From Rhizorhabdus phycosphaerae (lineage in GTDB: Bacteria; Pseudomonadota; Alphaproteobacteria; Sphingomonadales; Sphingomonadaceae): a DNA stretch of 64,000 bases. Under the pieces are notes generated by a model. It had not been told where the DNA came from. It saw only the letters and a program-made list of their open reading frames with translations, and made no database searches. Below are positions 20,280-30,109 of the stretch, in pieces (position 1 is the first letter of the stretch; each line of letters starts with the position of its first letter). The stretch spans positions 4,213,001-4,277,000 of the forward strand of contig NZ_CP049107.1 of the NCBI RefSeq assembly GCF_011044255.1, written 5' to 3'. The position numbers were made by a program, and so were the translations under genes.

Positions 20280-20771
20280 ATGTCGAGTGTGGCAATCCTG
20301 ATGTTAGCGAGCAGTGTCGCGCTTCCGCCCTGCGATCTCGCAGCAGTAAAGACGGATCGGGCCGTTCATGAAGCGCTCAGTCGTCGTGCCGTTGAGGTGA
20401 TTGGGCTGTTGGCGATACCGGGCGCCCGATCCGAGGCGCGCTTGGCATCTCTAATTGCGCCGTTCGCATCCTTTGATCTCGGTAGCGGGGACGTTGGCCG
20501 TCCGCTGGGACAAGGGGTTGCAGGCGCTAGAGCTTTAGCTGCGGAGATGAACGCCGATAGCTTTCAGTTTTACGGATGGGACTACATGGATGGGCCGGCA
20601 AGTGCTTGCTCGGTTCAGAAGGTGACAGTGGAGTTCTTGAGTACAGCCGATCGGCGGGCTTCAAAAGTAGAGTTCAGCTTCGATAGAGGCCAGATAACCT
20701 TGGGTAAAGGGTGGTCGCGCTCTTTAGAGCGTGGCTCATTGCCTCACAGAAGCATATTTTTCCAACGATAG
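20280..20771 (+). CDS. Hypothetical exported protein
   Basis: A 163-residue protein that I do not recognise. The first 18 residues (MSSVAILMLASSVALPPC) look like a short signal peptide, with a Cys at residue 18. The mature part includes GSGDVGRPLGQGVAGARALAAEMNADSF and a Cys in SACSVQKVTVEFL, then a strand-rich tail. Base composition is less GC-rich than the genes before it, suggesting recent acquisition or weak selection. There is no close ribosome site (ACATGAATCGGGT). It is followed by the inverted-repeat cluster. Confidence 0.5.
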   Translation: MSSVAILMLASSVALPPCDLAAVKTDRAVHEALSRRAVEVIGLLAIPGARSEARLASLIAPFASFDLGSGDVGRPLGQGVAGARALAAEMNADSFQFYGWDYMDGPASACSVQKVTVEFLSTADRRASKVEFSFDRGQITLGKGWSRSLERGSLPHRSIFFQR

Positions 20772-20851
20772 TAGCGGTTACGGTGGCAGTGCATTCAATT
20801 GACGCCCTATGTCGTGCTTGTCCGGGATTACTCGTCCTTTGCCCTCCACCA

Positions 20852-20939
20852 TAAATCGGGGACGGTATACTATTTTCTACGCGCGAGGCTTGGTTCTTGG
20901 CTCTGTAGAGAACGAAATAGTATACTGTCCCCGATTTTC
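20852..20939. repeat. Large imperfect inverted repeat, 23-bp arms
   Basis: Left arm 20853-20875 (AAATCGGGGACGGTATACT and then ATTT) pairs with right arm 20915-20937 at 22 of 23 positions. The stem can continue through TCTAC/GTAGA after a small bulge. The arm core GGGGACAGTATACT is the motif also found singly at 9283 and 13161. The size and layout fit a REP-like or MITE-like palindrome. Confidence 0.8.
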
Positions 20940-20999
20940 ATGCTCTAATAAAAAATTTGGTGGTCGGTTGGAAGCATTAAGAAGGCCATCTCGAAGGTT

Positions 21000-21082
21000 G
21001 CGGGGACACTATACTTAATTCGATAGGTTCTGTCCGAGGCCGTTAGGGAGCGGCGGAGCGAGCTGTGTTGAGTATAGTGTTT
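21000..21082. repeat. Second inverted repeat with related arms
   Basis: ACACTATACT at 21006-21015 is perfectly inverted as AGTATAGTGT at 21071-21080, with 55 bp between. The left arm is preceded by CGGGG, giving CGGGGACACTATACT, a relative of the arm of the first repeat. Together the two form a tandem palindrome pair. Confidence 0.7.
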
Positions 21083-21114
21083 CTTTTATCTCCCGCGTCC
21101 CTTTTATCTCCCGA

Positions 21115-21525
21115 TTATGCCTCAATACCGACTCCCCCGGCTCGCCTAAATTCGCTAATAAAGTCTTGGACACTCTTCTTGTCAAATAAATGTGCTATTA
21201 CTCGATGCGATGTACCATTGGCATCCGTAAATACATAGCCGGGCAAATGATCAAAATCGCCAGCTGCGCCTTTTTTAAAAGACGCTCCGACAATCGACAT
21301 CTGCCAAATCTGAACCCCGAATCGCCTAAACTGCAAGCGGCCATCCTTGATTTCTAAAATTGCCGTCGCGTTGAAGCAAACAATTGCTGCGGCCAATGAT
21401 ATCAAGGCAGCACCAGCCACAAATCCTCCCGCCGTCACCCCTGCAACTCCGAAACCTGCGAGAGGGAATGAGACTATCAGAAGCGGTAGCCAGGCGCGTC
21501 TCTTCGCTCTCAGCCGTAAATTCAT
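21115..21525 (-). CDS. Membrane protein with two N-terminal helices, PH-like domain, unknown function
   Basis: A 136-residue protein. A basic start (MNLRLRAKRRAW) leads into two hydrophobic spans (PLLIVSFPLAGFGVAGVTA and GAALISLAAAIVCFNATA). The C-terminal half is a small beta-rich domain (ILEIKDGRLQFRRFGVQIWQMSIV) that looks like the bacterial PH-type domain of short YcxB/DUF304-like membrane proteins. GGGGAG eight bases ahead of ATG 21525 decides the start; ATGs at 21531 and 21549 are also in frame. The gene is clearly poorer in GC than its surroundings and its end abuts the repeat cluster. Confidence 0.55.
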   Translation of the reverse strand: MNLRLRAKRRAWLPLLIVSFPLAGFGVAGVTAGGFVAGAALISLAAAIVCFNATAILEIKDGRLQFRRFGVQIWQMSIVGASFKKGAAGDFDHLPGYVFTDANGTSHRVIAHLFDKKSVQDFISEFRRAGGVGIEA

Positions 21526-21746
21526 TTGCATGTCTCCCCGGCATGGCAATCGGGTTTTACGAGATCAGTAGCAGAGTTTACGAACTTCGCTGCAGCTCAG
21601 CCTATTGCGGCTTGCAGTATCACCCGAGCCTTAATCCGCTGCATTGTCAGCGAACTACCAATCTATTCGAGGCGAATGTCCGCCGGATAGGATGGCACGC
21701 ACCGGCCACCCTTTGCTCACGCCCCGGTAACCGGCGCCCGTCCCCC

Positions 21747-23036
<1,290 letters not shown>

Positions 23037-23123
23037 GCTTCTTCCCTGTTCCAGTAGCGGTCCGGTCCCGGCCTGCGGGCGGCGCCGGGGCGAGGCCGGG
23101 CGCGGGAGTACGGATCGGGTCGT

Positions 23124-24239
23124 TCAAAGTGGTCGGGGACCATCCCCATCAAAAATATGCGTGCAGCCGAGCGCGCGGGCGTCGTCCTCGGCACAGAGCG
23201 CGGCGACCGTCGTCCAGTCCTCCGAGCGCAGGCGCGCACCGATATCGGCGGCGGTGCCGATCGGCAGGAAGACGCGGCGATGCTCGACCACGCCCAGGCC
23301 GACGTCGACCAGCGGATCGATATAGAGCGAGAAGCCGATCGCCTTTTCCTCATGCCCGTCCGCGTGCATGATCGTATAACCGCCGCCCCGGCCGATCTCA
23401 CCGCTCAGCCCCTGGCCGAACAGCGAGAAGCCGATCCAGCTCTGATATTCGAACCCATGGCGCTCGGTCGGGTCGAGCGTCAGCGTTACGCGGTCGCCCA
23501 GCGCCGCCACGATCGCGTCGATCGCCGACAGGCGCTTGTCGAGCGCCTGCGCACCCGCGATCGAGCGCAGCTTGGCGAGCGCGGGGCCGACCGGGCCGGC
23601 GGCCTCGATGAAGGGCAGATAGGCGTCGGCGCCGAGCCGGGCGAGGCCCCCGGCATCCTTGGCGTCGAGCAGGTCGCGCACCGCGTCGATCCGGTCGGCG
23701 GGCAGCGGCATCGCGCCGGCGGCCAGCGTCTCGACGAGGTCGGGCAGGGTCAGGTCGACGGTGATGCCGGTGACGCCCGCGACCTCGAGCGCTTCGACCG
23801 CGACGTTCAGGATCTCGATGACGGCGGCGAGGCTGTCGGTGCCGATCAGCTCGGCGCCGGCCTGGGTCAGCTCGCGCTCGGGGCGCAGCTGGGTCGCGCG
23901 CAGCTTGATGACGGGGCCGCCATAAGCGAGGCGCAGCGGGCGGGCGCGGTGGCCCATGCGGGTGGCGGCGATGCGGCCGACCTGCGCGGTGATGTCGGGG
24001 CGCAAGGCCAGCGTGCGCTGCGAGACCGGATCGACGAAGCGCAGCAGATCCTGCGCGCGCGCCGATTTGAGGCGGCCGACCAGCTCTTCCTCGAACTCGG
24101 CGAGGGGCGGGGTGACGCGCATATAGCCATGGCGCCCGATCGCGACGATCACGCGGTGGAGCAGGCGCGAGCCCGCCTCCGCCTGCGGCGGCAGGCGATC
24201 ACGCAATCCTTCGGGGAGCAGGCCTGGTGCTATGGTCAT
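23124..24239 (-). CDS. hisZ: ATP phosphoribosyltransferase regulatory subunit (HisZ)
   Basis: A 371-residue histidyl-tRNA synthetase paralogue that lacks the anticodon-binding domain. In short-form systems it binds HisG and makes the first enzyme of histidine synthesis feedback-sensitive. The class II fold motifs remain: VTPPLAEFEEE (motif 1), FVDPVSQRTLALRPDITAQVGRIAA (motif 2) and IGRGGGYTIM (motif 3 region). HisG itself is not in the window. The pair hisZ-purA is on one strand; linking histidine and adenine synthesis makes sense because the histidine pathway consumes ATP and returns AICAR to purines. Confidence 0.9.
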   Translation of the reverse strand: MTIAPGLLPEGLRDRLPPQAEAGSRLLHRVIVAIGRHGYMRVTPPLAEFEEELVGRLKSARAQDLLRFVDPVSQRTLALRPDITAQVGRIAATRMGHRARPLRLAYGGPVIKLRATQLRPERELTQAGAELIGTDSLAAVIEILNVAVEALEVAGVTGITVDLTLPDLVETLAAGAMPLPADRIDAVRDLLDAKDAGGLARLGADAYLPFIEAAGPVGPALAKLRSIAGAQALDKRLSAIDAIVAALGDRVTLTLDPTERHGFEYQSWIGFSLFGQGLSGEIGRGGGYTIMHADGHEEKAIGFSLYIDPLVDVGLGVVEHRRVFLPIGTAADIGARLRSEDWTTVAALCAEDDARALGCTHIFDGDGPRPL

Positions 24240-24347
24240 GGGGTGAGGCTCATAGCGGTCCCTGACGGAGGTTCAACTGCAACCTGCATCATGGGGCCGG
24301 TGCCCCGATGGCGGGCGGGCGCCCGGAGACGCCCGCCCGTCCGATTG

Positions 24348-25925
24348 TCAGAAGCGCAGCGACTTGGCGCTCTTCACGCCCGGAAGCTGGCCGATCTTCG
24401 CCTTGAGCGCGTCGTCGACGCGGGTGTCGACCGACAGCAGCAGCACGGCCTCGCCACCGGCGGTGCGGCGGCCGAGGTGGAAGGTGCCGATGTTGACGCC
24501 GGCTTCGCCCAGCGTGGTGCCGAGGCGGCCAATGAAGCCGGGCGCGTCGACATTGACGACATAGACCATGTCGCCGGTCAGGTCGGCCTCGACCTTGACG
24601 CCATAGATCTCGACGAGGCGCGGCTCGGCATTGGCGAACAGCGTGCCGGCGACGGACTTGGAACCTTCGGCGGTCGTCACCGTGACGCGGACGAGGGTCG
24701 AATAGTCGCCCTCGCGGTCATGGCGCACTTCGCGCACGTCGAGGCCGCGTTCCTTCGCGAGGAAGGGCGCGTTGACCATGTTCACCGTGTCCGAATAGAC
24801 GCGCATCAGGCCCGCGAGCACTGCGCCGGTGATCGGCTTCTGGTTGAGCTCGGCGGCCGCACCCTCGACCTCGATCGCAACCGCCTTGATCGCGTCGCCC
24901 TCGAGCTGGCCGACCAGCGCGCCGAGATGCTCGGCCAGCGCCATATAGGGCTTCAGCTTGGGGGCTTCCTCGGCCGACAGCGACGGCATGTTGAGCGCGT
25001 TGGTGACGCCGCCGGTCAGCAGGAAGTCCGAGATCTGCTCGGCGACCTGGATCGCGACATTGACCTGGGCCTCGTTGGTCGACGCACCGAGGTGCGGCGT
25101 GGCGATGAAGCCTGGCGTGCCGAACAGCGGCGATTCCTTCGCCGGTTCGGTCACGAACACGTCGAGGGCGGCGCCCGCGACATGGCCGCTATCGAGCGCA
25201 TCCTTGAGCGCCGCCTCGTCGATCAGACCGCCGCGCGCGCAGTTGATGATGCGGACGCCCTTCTTGGTCTTGGCGAGATTTTCGCGCGACAGGATGTTCT
25301 TGGTCGATTCGGTCAGCGGCGTGTGCAGCGTGATGAAGTCGGCCCGCGCCAGCAGCTCGTCGAGCGTGACCTTCTCGACGCCCATCTCGATCGCGCGTTC
25401 CGGGGTCAGGAAGGGATCGAAGGCGACGACCTTCATCTTCAGGCCGATCGCGCGATCGGCGACGATCGAGCCGATATTACCGGCGCCGATCAGGCCGAGC
25501 ACCTTGTTGGTGACCTCGACGCCCATGAAGCGGTTCTTCTCCCACTTGCCGGCCTGGGTCGACTTGTCGGCCTCCGGCAGGTCGCGGGCGAGAGCGAACA
25601 TCAGCGCGATGGCGTGTTCGGCGGTGGTGATCGAGTTGCCGAACGGCGTGTTCATCACGACGACGCCCTTGGCCGAGGCCGACGGGATGTCGACATTGTC
25701 GACGCCGATGCCGGCGCGGCCGACGACCTTCAAATTGGTGGCGGCGGCGAGGACGTCCTTCGTCACCTTGGTCGCGGACCGGATCGCGAGGCCGTCATAT
25801 TGGCCGATGATCGCGATCAGCTCTTCCTTGGTCTTGCCGGTAATCTCGTCGACCTCGATCCCGCGGTGGCGGAAGATCTGTGCAGCAAGCGGATCCATCT
25901 GGTCGGAAATCAGTACCTTGGGCAT
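24348..25925 (-). CDS. serA: D-3-phosphoglycerate dehydrogenase
   Basis: A 525-residue enzyme that oxidises 3-phosphoglycerate with NAD+, the first step of serine synthesis. The N-terminal substrate domain is followed by the NAD fold (LGLIGAGNIGSIVADRAIGL), the substrate Arg in INCARGGLIDE and the catalytic His in TPHLGAST. The long form is confirmed by an intervening domain and a C-terminal ACT domain (VVNVDAPGFIGRLGTTLGEAGVNIGTFHLGR in two parts: VVNVDAPGFIGRL and GEAGVNIGTFHLGR), which binds serine in regulated homologues. The ATG at 25925 has AAGGATAG ahead; the frame stays open to 26012 through repeat sequence. serC lies upstream on the same strand, across a 165-bp repeat-bearing spacer. 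Confidence 0.97.
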   Translation of the reverse strand: MPKVLISDQMDPLAAQIFRHRGIEVDEITGKTKEELIAIIGQYDGLAIRSATKVTKDVLAAATNLKVVGRAGIGVDNVDIPSASAKGVVVMNTPFGNSITTAEHAIALMFALARDLPEADKSTQAGKWEKNRFMGVEVTNKVLGLIGAGNIGSIVADRAIGLKMKVVAFDPFLTPERAIEMGVEKVTLDELLARADFITLHTPLTESTKNILSRENLAKTKKGVRIINCARGGLIDEAALKDALDSGHVAGAALDVFVTEPAKESPLFGTPGFIATPHLGASTNEAQVNVAIQVAEQISDFLLTGGVTNALNMPSLSAEEAPKLKPYMALAEHLGALVGQLEGDAIKAVAIEVEGAAAELNQKPITGAVLAGLMRVYSDTVNMVNAPFLAKERGLDVREVRHDREGDYSTLVRVTVTTAEGSKSVAGTLFANAEPRLVEIYGVKVEADLTGDMVYVVNVDAPGFIGRLGTTLGEAGVNIGTFHLGRRTAGGEAVLLLSVDTRVDDALKAKIGQLPGVKSAKSLRF

Positions 25926-25937
25926 GATTCTATCCTT

Positions 25938-25990
25938 AAGTCTGAAGTCGTCATGAAATGTGACGTCGTCATCAAGTCTGAACTCGTCAT
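25938..25990. repeat. 17-bp direct repeat in the serA leader
   Basis: AAGTCTGAAGTCGTCAT at 25938-25954 recurs as AAGTCTGAACTCGTCAT at 25974-25990 with one mismatch; GTGACGTCGTCAT at 25960-25972 is a third partial unit. The block ends at the GTCAT of the palindrome that follows. It lies 12 bp upstream of the serA start. Confidence 0.65.
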
Positions 25991-26075
25991 CCCCGCGAAG
26001 GCGGGGATCCATATTCTCTGAGCTCGAACCTCTTGCGGTTCGGGGGGTATGGATTCCCGCCTGCGCGGGAATGAC
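25986..26075. repeat. GTCATCCCCGCG-type palindromic repeat between serC and serA
   Basis: The left arm GTCATCCCCGCGAAGGCGGG begins at 25986 and the right arm ends GCGGGAATGAC at 26075; each arm is itself palindromic. An inner hairpin CGAACC/GGTTCG is at 26025-26042. This is the widely dispersed REP-like element of alphaproteobacteria (SRRRGS/GIPACAGMT-type false translations arise from it). It may act as an mRNA stability element between serC and serA. Confidence 0.8.
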
Positions 26076-26090
26076 GGGAGAATGGGGGCG

Positions 26091-27248
<1,158 letters not shown>

Positions 27249-27300
27249 GTAGTCTCTCCTCACAGAGAGCACGCGCTGCGTTGGGACAGCGTGGCCCGCC
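27249..27300 (-). ncRNA. Likely serC leader RNA motif
   Basis: On the minus strand two adjacent hairpins precede serC: ACGCTG/CAGCGT-type stem (27272-27278 with 27287-27293, loop TCCCAA) and CTCTC/GAGAG (27265-27269 with 27254-27258). The second hairpin contains the GAGGAGAG ribosome site. This layout and location agree with the serC RNA motif of alphaproteobacteria (Rfam serC family), recalled not searched. It could regulate translation of serC. Confidence 0.6.
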
Positions 27301-27304
27301 GCCG

Positions 27305-27332
27305 CTTCTAGAGTGCGGGCGTGGCAAGTCAA
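27305..27332 (-). promoter_or_regulatory. Putative serC promoter
   Basis: On the minus strand TTGACT (27332-27327) and TAGAAG (27310-27305) are separated by 16 bp. The predicted start near 27298 falls just before the two leader hairpins, which supports the assignment. Confidence 0.55.
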
Positions 27333-27461
27333 TGACCGATGTTGCAGTGCGAAAATTATTACTGCGACGGAATTAGTATCGGGAAATCAGTGTTCTAGAG
27401 CTCAGAGCTGACCTCCTTTCACTTCTTCCGCTTCCCCAAAGGACGTTCGGCACAAACAAAG

Positions 27462-27491
27462 AAGGCCCCGGACTCGCGCCCGGGGCCCTTT
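27462..27491 (-). terminator. Rho-independent terminator of the cytochrome c gene
   Basis: GGCCCCGG (27464-27471) and CCGGGGCC (27480-27487) form an 8-bp stem with an 8-nt loop. On the minus strand it is followed by TTCTTTGTTT, a U-rich tail, about 20 bp after the cytochrome stop; A/T flanks on both sides allow bidirectional action. Confidence 0.8.
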
Positions 27492-27510
27492 TTGAAATCG
27501 CTGGTACGGC

Positions 27511-28137
27511 TTACTTTGCCGGAGCGGCCTCGTTGCCACCTTCCGCCGGAGCGGCGGCGTTGTCGGCGGCGGCGCCTTCGGCGGCCGGAGCGGCCTCTTC
27601 GGCCGGAGCGGCCGGGAGCGGCTTCGGCGCGTCGCTCTGCTGGTTCAGATAAGCGATGATGTTGGCGCGATCCTCGGGCTTGGAGAGACCGGCAAAGGTC
27701 ATCTTGGTGCCCGGCGCGAAAGCCTTCGGGCTCTTCAGCCAGTCGCTGAGATTCTGCCAGTCCCAGCTGCCACCCTTGCCCGACAAGGCCTCGGAGAAGG
27801 CAAAGCCCTTGCCCTTGCCGATCGGCTCACCCAGCACGCCCCACAGGTTCGGGCCGAGCGCGTTCGGGCCGCCCTTGGTGGCGTTGTGGCAGGCCGCGCA
27901 CTTCTTGAAGACTTCCGCGCCCTTGGCGGGGTCGGCGCTCGCCAGATAGAAAGCGATCGGCTTCTCGGCGGCGGCGCCGCCACCGGCGGCGCCTTCTTCC
28001 TCGACGCCCTCCACGACATAGCCCATCTTCTCGGGGCGCTCGCCCTTGAAATATCCACCGCTGAGGATCGAAAGGCCCAGCGCGGCAATGCCGCCCGCCA
28101 GCGCCCATCCGGCAATCGTGTTAGCGCGATCGTCCAT
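27511..28137 (-). CDS. Membrane-anchored c-type cytochrome (CycM/c552-like)
   Basis: A 208-residue protein. An N-terminal anchor (about residues 8-27) follows MDDRANTI; the heme motif CAACH is at residues 80-84, and the axial Met is probably Met146 in GTKMTFAG. The segment GPNLWGVLGEPIGKGKGFAFSEAL is typical of class I cytochrome c of mitochondrial type. The last 45 residues are an Ala/Pro/Glu-rich low-complexity tail. Such anchored cytochromes pass electrons between the bc1 complex and terminal oxidases at the periplasmic face. An AGGGG ribosome site and a clear terminator flank the gene, so it is monocistronic. Confidence 0.93.
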   Translation of the reverse strand: MDDRANTIAGWALAGGIAALGLSILSGGYFKGERPEKMGYVVEGVEEEGAAGGGAAAEKPIAFYLASADPAKGAEVFKKCAACHNATKGGPNALGPNLWGVLGEPIGKGKGFAFSEALSGKGGSWDWQNLSDWLKSPKAFAPGTKMTFAGLSKPEDRANIIAYLNQQSDAPKPLPAAPAEEAAPAAEGAAADNAAAPAEGGNEAAPAK

Positions 28138-28296
28138 GTGCCCCTGTAGCTCCCATTGGTAACGTGGGGGGGAAGGACCCACGCCGAATTCGCGCCCCCT
28201 TTAGAATCGCTTGCCTGCCTCCGCAAGCGTTCCAACGCGCTTATGTCGCGCACCGCGCTTGCGGAGCCGTCCGGCGGCGCCTAATCGGCCCCCGAC

Positions 28297-29199
28297 ATGC
28301 AGAACTATCCCGCTCCCGCGCAGGCGCTGGTCGCCGAGATGACAGCCGCTTGCGAAGCCGACACCGCCCGTGCCGTGGCCTTTCAGGGCGCGCCCGGCGC
28401 CAATTCGCACATCGCCGCGCTGGAAGCTTTTCCCAACGGCCTGCCACTGCCCTGTTTCAGTTTCGAGGATGCGCTGGACGCGGTGCGCGACTTTCGCGCC
28501 GACTGCGCGGTCATCCCGATCGAGAACTCGCTGCACGGCCGCGTCGCCGACATGCATTTCCTGCTGCCCGAATCGGGGCTGGTGATCACCGGCGAGCATT
28601 TCCTTCACATTCGCCACACGCTGATGGCTCTGCCCGATCATGGCGAAATCGCCACGGTGATGAGTCACCCCCAGGCATTGGGCCAGTGCCGCCACTGGCT
28701 TCGCGCGCACGGCATGACCGCCGTGGCCTATCCCGATACCGCAGGTGCTGCTGCGGCGGTCGCTGAGGCGGGAGACGGCACCGTCGCGGCACTCGCCCCG
28801 TCGATTTCTGCGGCGCTCTATGGCCTCAAGGTCGTCGAAGACAATGTCGCCGACGCTGCCGATAACACCACGCGCTTCGTCGTTCTGGCCCGAGAGCCGC
28901 GCGACATTGCGCCCGACGCCGGTCCGGTGATGACCACCTTCATCTTCGAGGTGAAGAATATTCCGGCCGCGCTCTACAAGGCGCTCGGCGGCTTCGCGAC
29001 CAACGGCGTCAACATGACCAAGCTGGAAAGCTACCAGCGCGGGGCCAGCTTCGCGGCGACCGAGTTCTTCGCCGATATCGAGGGGCATCCTGACGATCCG
29101 CATGTGCGCCGGGCGCTGGAGGAACTGGCGTTCCACACCAAATGGGTTCGCCTTCTCGGCACCTACCCCCGCGCACGGGAGCGCGGGTTCGGCAACTGA
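28297..29199 (+). CDS. pheA: Prephenate dehydratase
   Basis: A 300-residue monofunctional enzyme (no chorismate mutase domain) making phenylpyruvate from prephenate. The PDT domain begins AVAFQGAPGANSHIAALEAFP; IPIENSLHGRVADMHFLLPE and the catalytic TRF motif in DNTTRFVVLAREP follow. The C-terminal ACT domain (MTTFIFEVKNIPAALYKALGGFA, KLESYQRG) gives phenylalanine feedback inhibition in the family. Length is normal for this form. It is divergent from the cytochrome c gene, across 159 bp. Confidence 0.96.
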   Translation: MQNYPAPAQALVAEMTAACEADTARAVAFQGAPGANSHIAALEAFPNGLPLPCFSFEDALDAVRDFRADCAVIPIENSLHGRVADMHFLLPESGLVITGEHFLHIRHTLMALPDHGEIATVMSHPQALGQCRHWLRAHGMTAVAYPDTAGAAAAVAEAGDGTVAALAPSISAALYGLKVVEDNVADAADNTTRFVVLAREPRDIAPDAGPVMTTFIFEVKNIPAALYKALGGFATNGVNMTKLESYQRGASFAATEFFADIEGHPDDPHVRRALEELAFHTKWVRLLGTYPRARERGFGN

Positions 29200-29215
29200 C
29201 CGGCGCTGGCGGCGC

Positions 29216-30109
29216 TCAGGCGCCGTTGGCCCAGGCGGTCAGCAGGGTGTGGGCGATCGCCAGCGGAAAGCGCATGTTGAACAGCGCGTCGGGCTCGCCC
29301 GCCAGCGCAGCGCGCACCTGATCGCGATCGACCCAGATCGCCTCGGCCAGCTCCTTCTCGTCGAGTCTGACGGTCTTGTCGCGGACCTTGGCGATGCAGC
29401 CGATCATCAGCTGCGACGGGATCGGCCAGGGCTGGCTGGCGAGATAGCGGACCTCGGTCACAATCACGCCCGCCTCCTCGAACAATTCGCGCGCGACGGC
29501 ATCCTCGATCGATTCCCCGACCTCGAGGAAACCCGCGAGAGCCGAGAAGAAGCGTGGCGGCATGTTGATGTTGCGGCCGACCAGAACATGATCCTCATGC
29601 TCGGCGAGCATGATCACGACCGGGTCGGTGCGCGGATAATGCTCGGTGCCGCAGCCGCCTTCGTCCTTCAGGCAGAATCGCGCCCAACCGGAGCGGGCGA
29701 CCTTGGTCGGGCGCCCGCAATTGGCGCAGAAGCGATGCCGGTCGTGCCAGTCGACCAGCGAACGCGCGGCGGCATAGATGGCCGGGGCACCGGGTTCGGT
29801 CATCGCGGCGGCACCGCTGATCGTCGCGCCGCGCTGGTCGCGGCCGGGCGGGATCTTTGACAGCGAGACGAAGCAGGGCCTCTCGTCAAGCAGGCCCAGC
29901 AGGGCAAGGTCCGCCTCGGGATCGGCTTCGGCCAGACCGGTCCAGACGAGCCGCCCTTCCGCGTCGAGCACGGGCGCGAGACCGTCCAGCTTCAGCAGCT
30001 TCGCCTGCGGATCGGCGCAGGCCGCTTCGAAATAGGGAAGATTGTCGCGCTCGATATCGATGCGGACGAGCGGTGAGCCGGTGAACCCGGGGGTAGGAAT
30101 CTTGGACAT
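29216..30109 (-). CDS. nudC: NADH/NAD+ diphosphatase, NUDIX
   Basis: A 297-residue hydrolase that splits NAD(H) into NMN(H) and AMP and can remove NAD caps from RNA 5' ends in other bacteria. An N-terminal domain is followed by a zinc ribbon (FCANCGRPTK, later FCLKDEGGCG). The NUDIX box is complete: GFLEVGESIEDAVARELFEEAGV. The family-specific SQPWPIPSQLM motif downstream of the box marks the NADH-pyrophosphatase group. Its ATG shares an A with the TGA of mutY (TGATG at 30107-30111), so it is translationally coupled to mutY. Confidence 0.95.
   Translation of the reverse strand: MSKIPTPGFTGSPLVRIDIERDNLPYFEAACADPQAKLLKLDGLAPVLDAEGRLVWTGLAEADPEADLALLGLLDERPCFVSLSKIPPGRDQRGATISGAAAMTEPGAPAIYAAARSLVDWHDRHRFCANCGRPTKVARSGWARFCLKDEGGCGTEHYPRTDPVVIMLAEHEDHVLVGRNINMPPRFFSALAGFLEVGESIEDAVARELFEEAGVIVTEVRYLASQPWPIPSQLMIGCIAKVRDKTVRLDEKELAEAIWVDRDQVRAALAGEPDALFNMRFPLAIAHTLLTAWANGA

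Larger units (their letters stand above)
20772..21114. other. 343-bp gene-free interval filled with inverted and direct repeats
   Basis: No coding frame is convincing. The interval holds two neighbouring inverted repeats (20852-20939 and 21000-21082) built from related GGGGAC-(A/G)(G/C)TATACT arms, and a 13-bp direct repeat CTTTTATCTCCCG at 21083-21095 and 21101-21113. No transposase is present. Confidence 0.65.

Noticed and set aside
24267-24286. GGTTCAACTGCAACC resembling a tRNA T-arm
   Set aside because: No acceptor, D or anticodon stem can be built around it.
23157-26021. 954-residue open frame on the plus strand opposite hisZ and serA
   Set aside because: It is a mirror of strongly coding minus-strand genes in GC-rich codons, has low-complexity Arg/Gly/Ala text, crosses the gene boundary, and ends by translating the palindromic repeat.
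28208-28229. CGCTTGC/GCAAGCG hairpin in the cytochrome c-pheA gap
   Set aside because: The stem is short and sits in a divergent promoter gap without a U-run; chance is likely.
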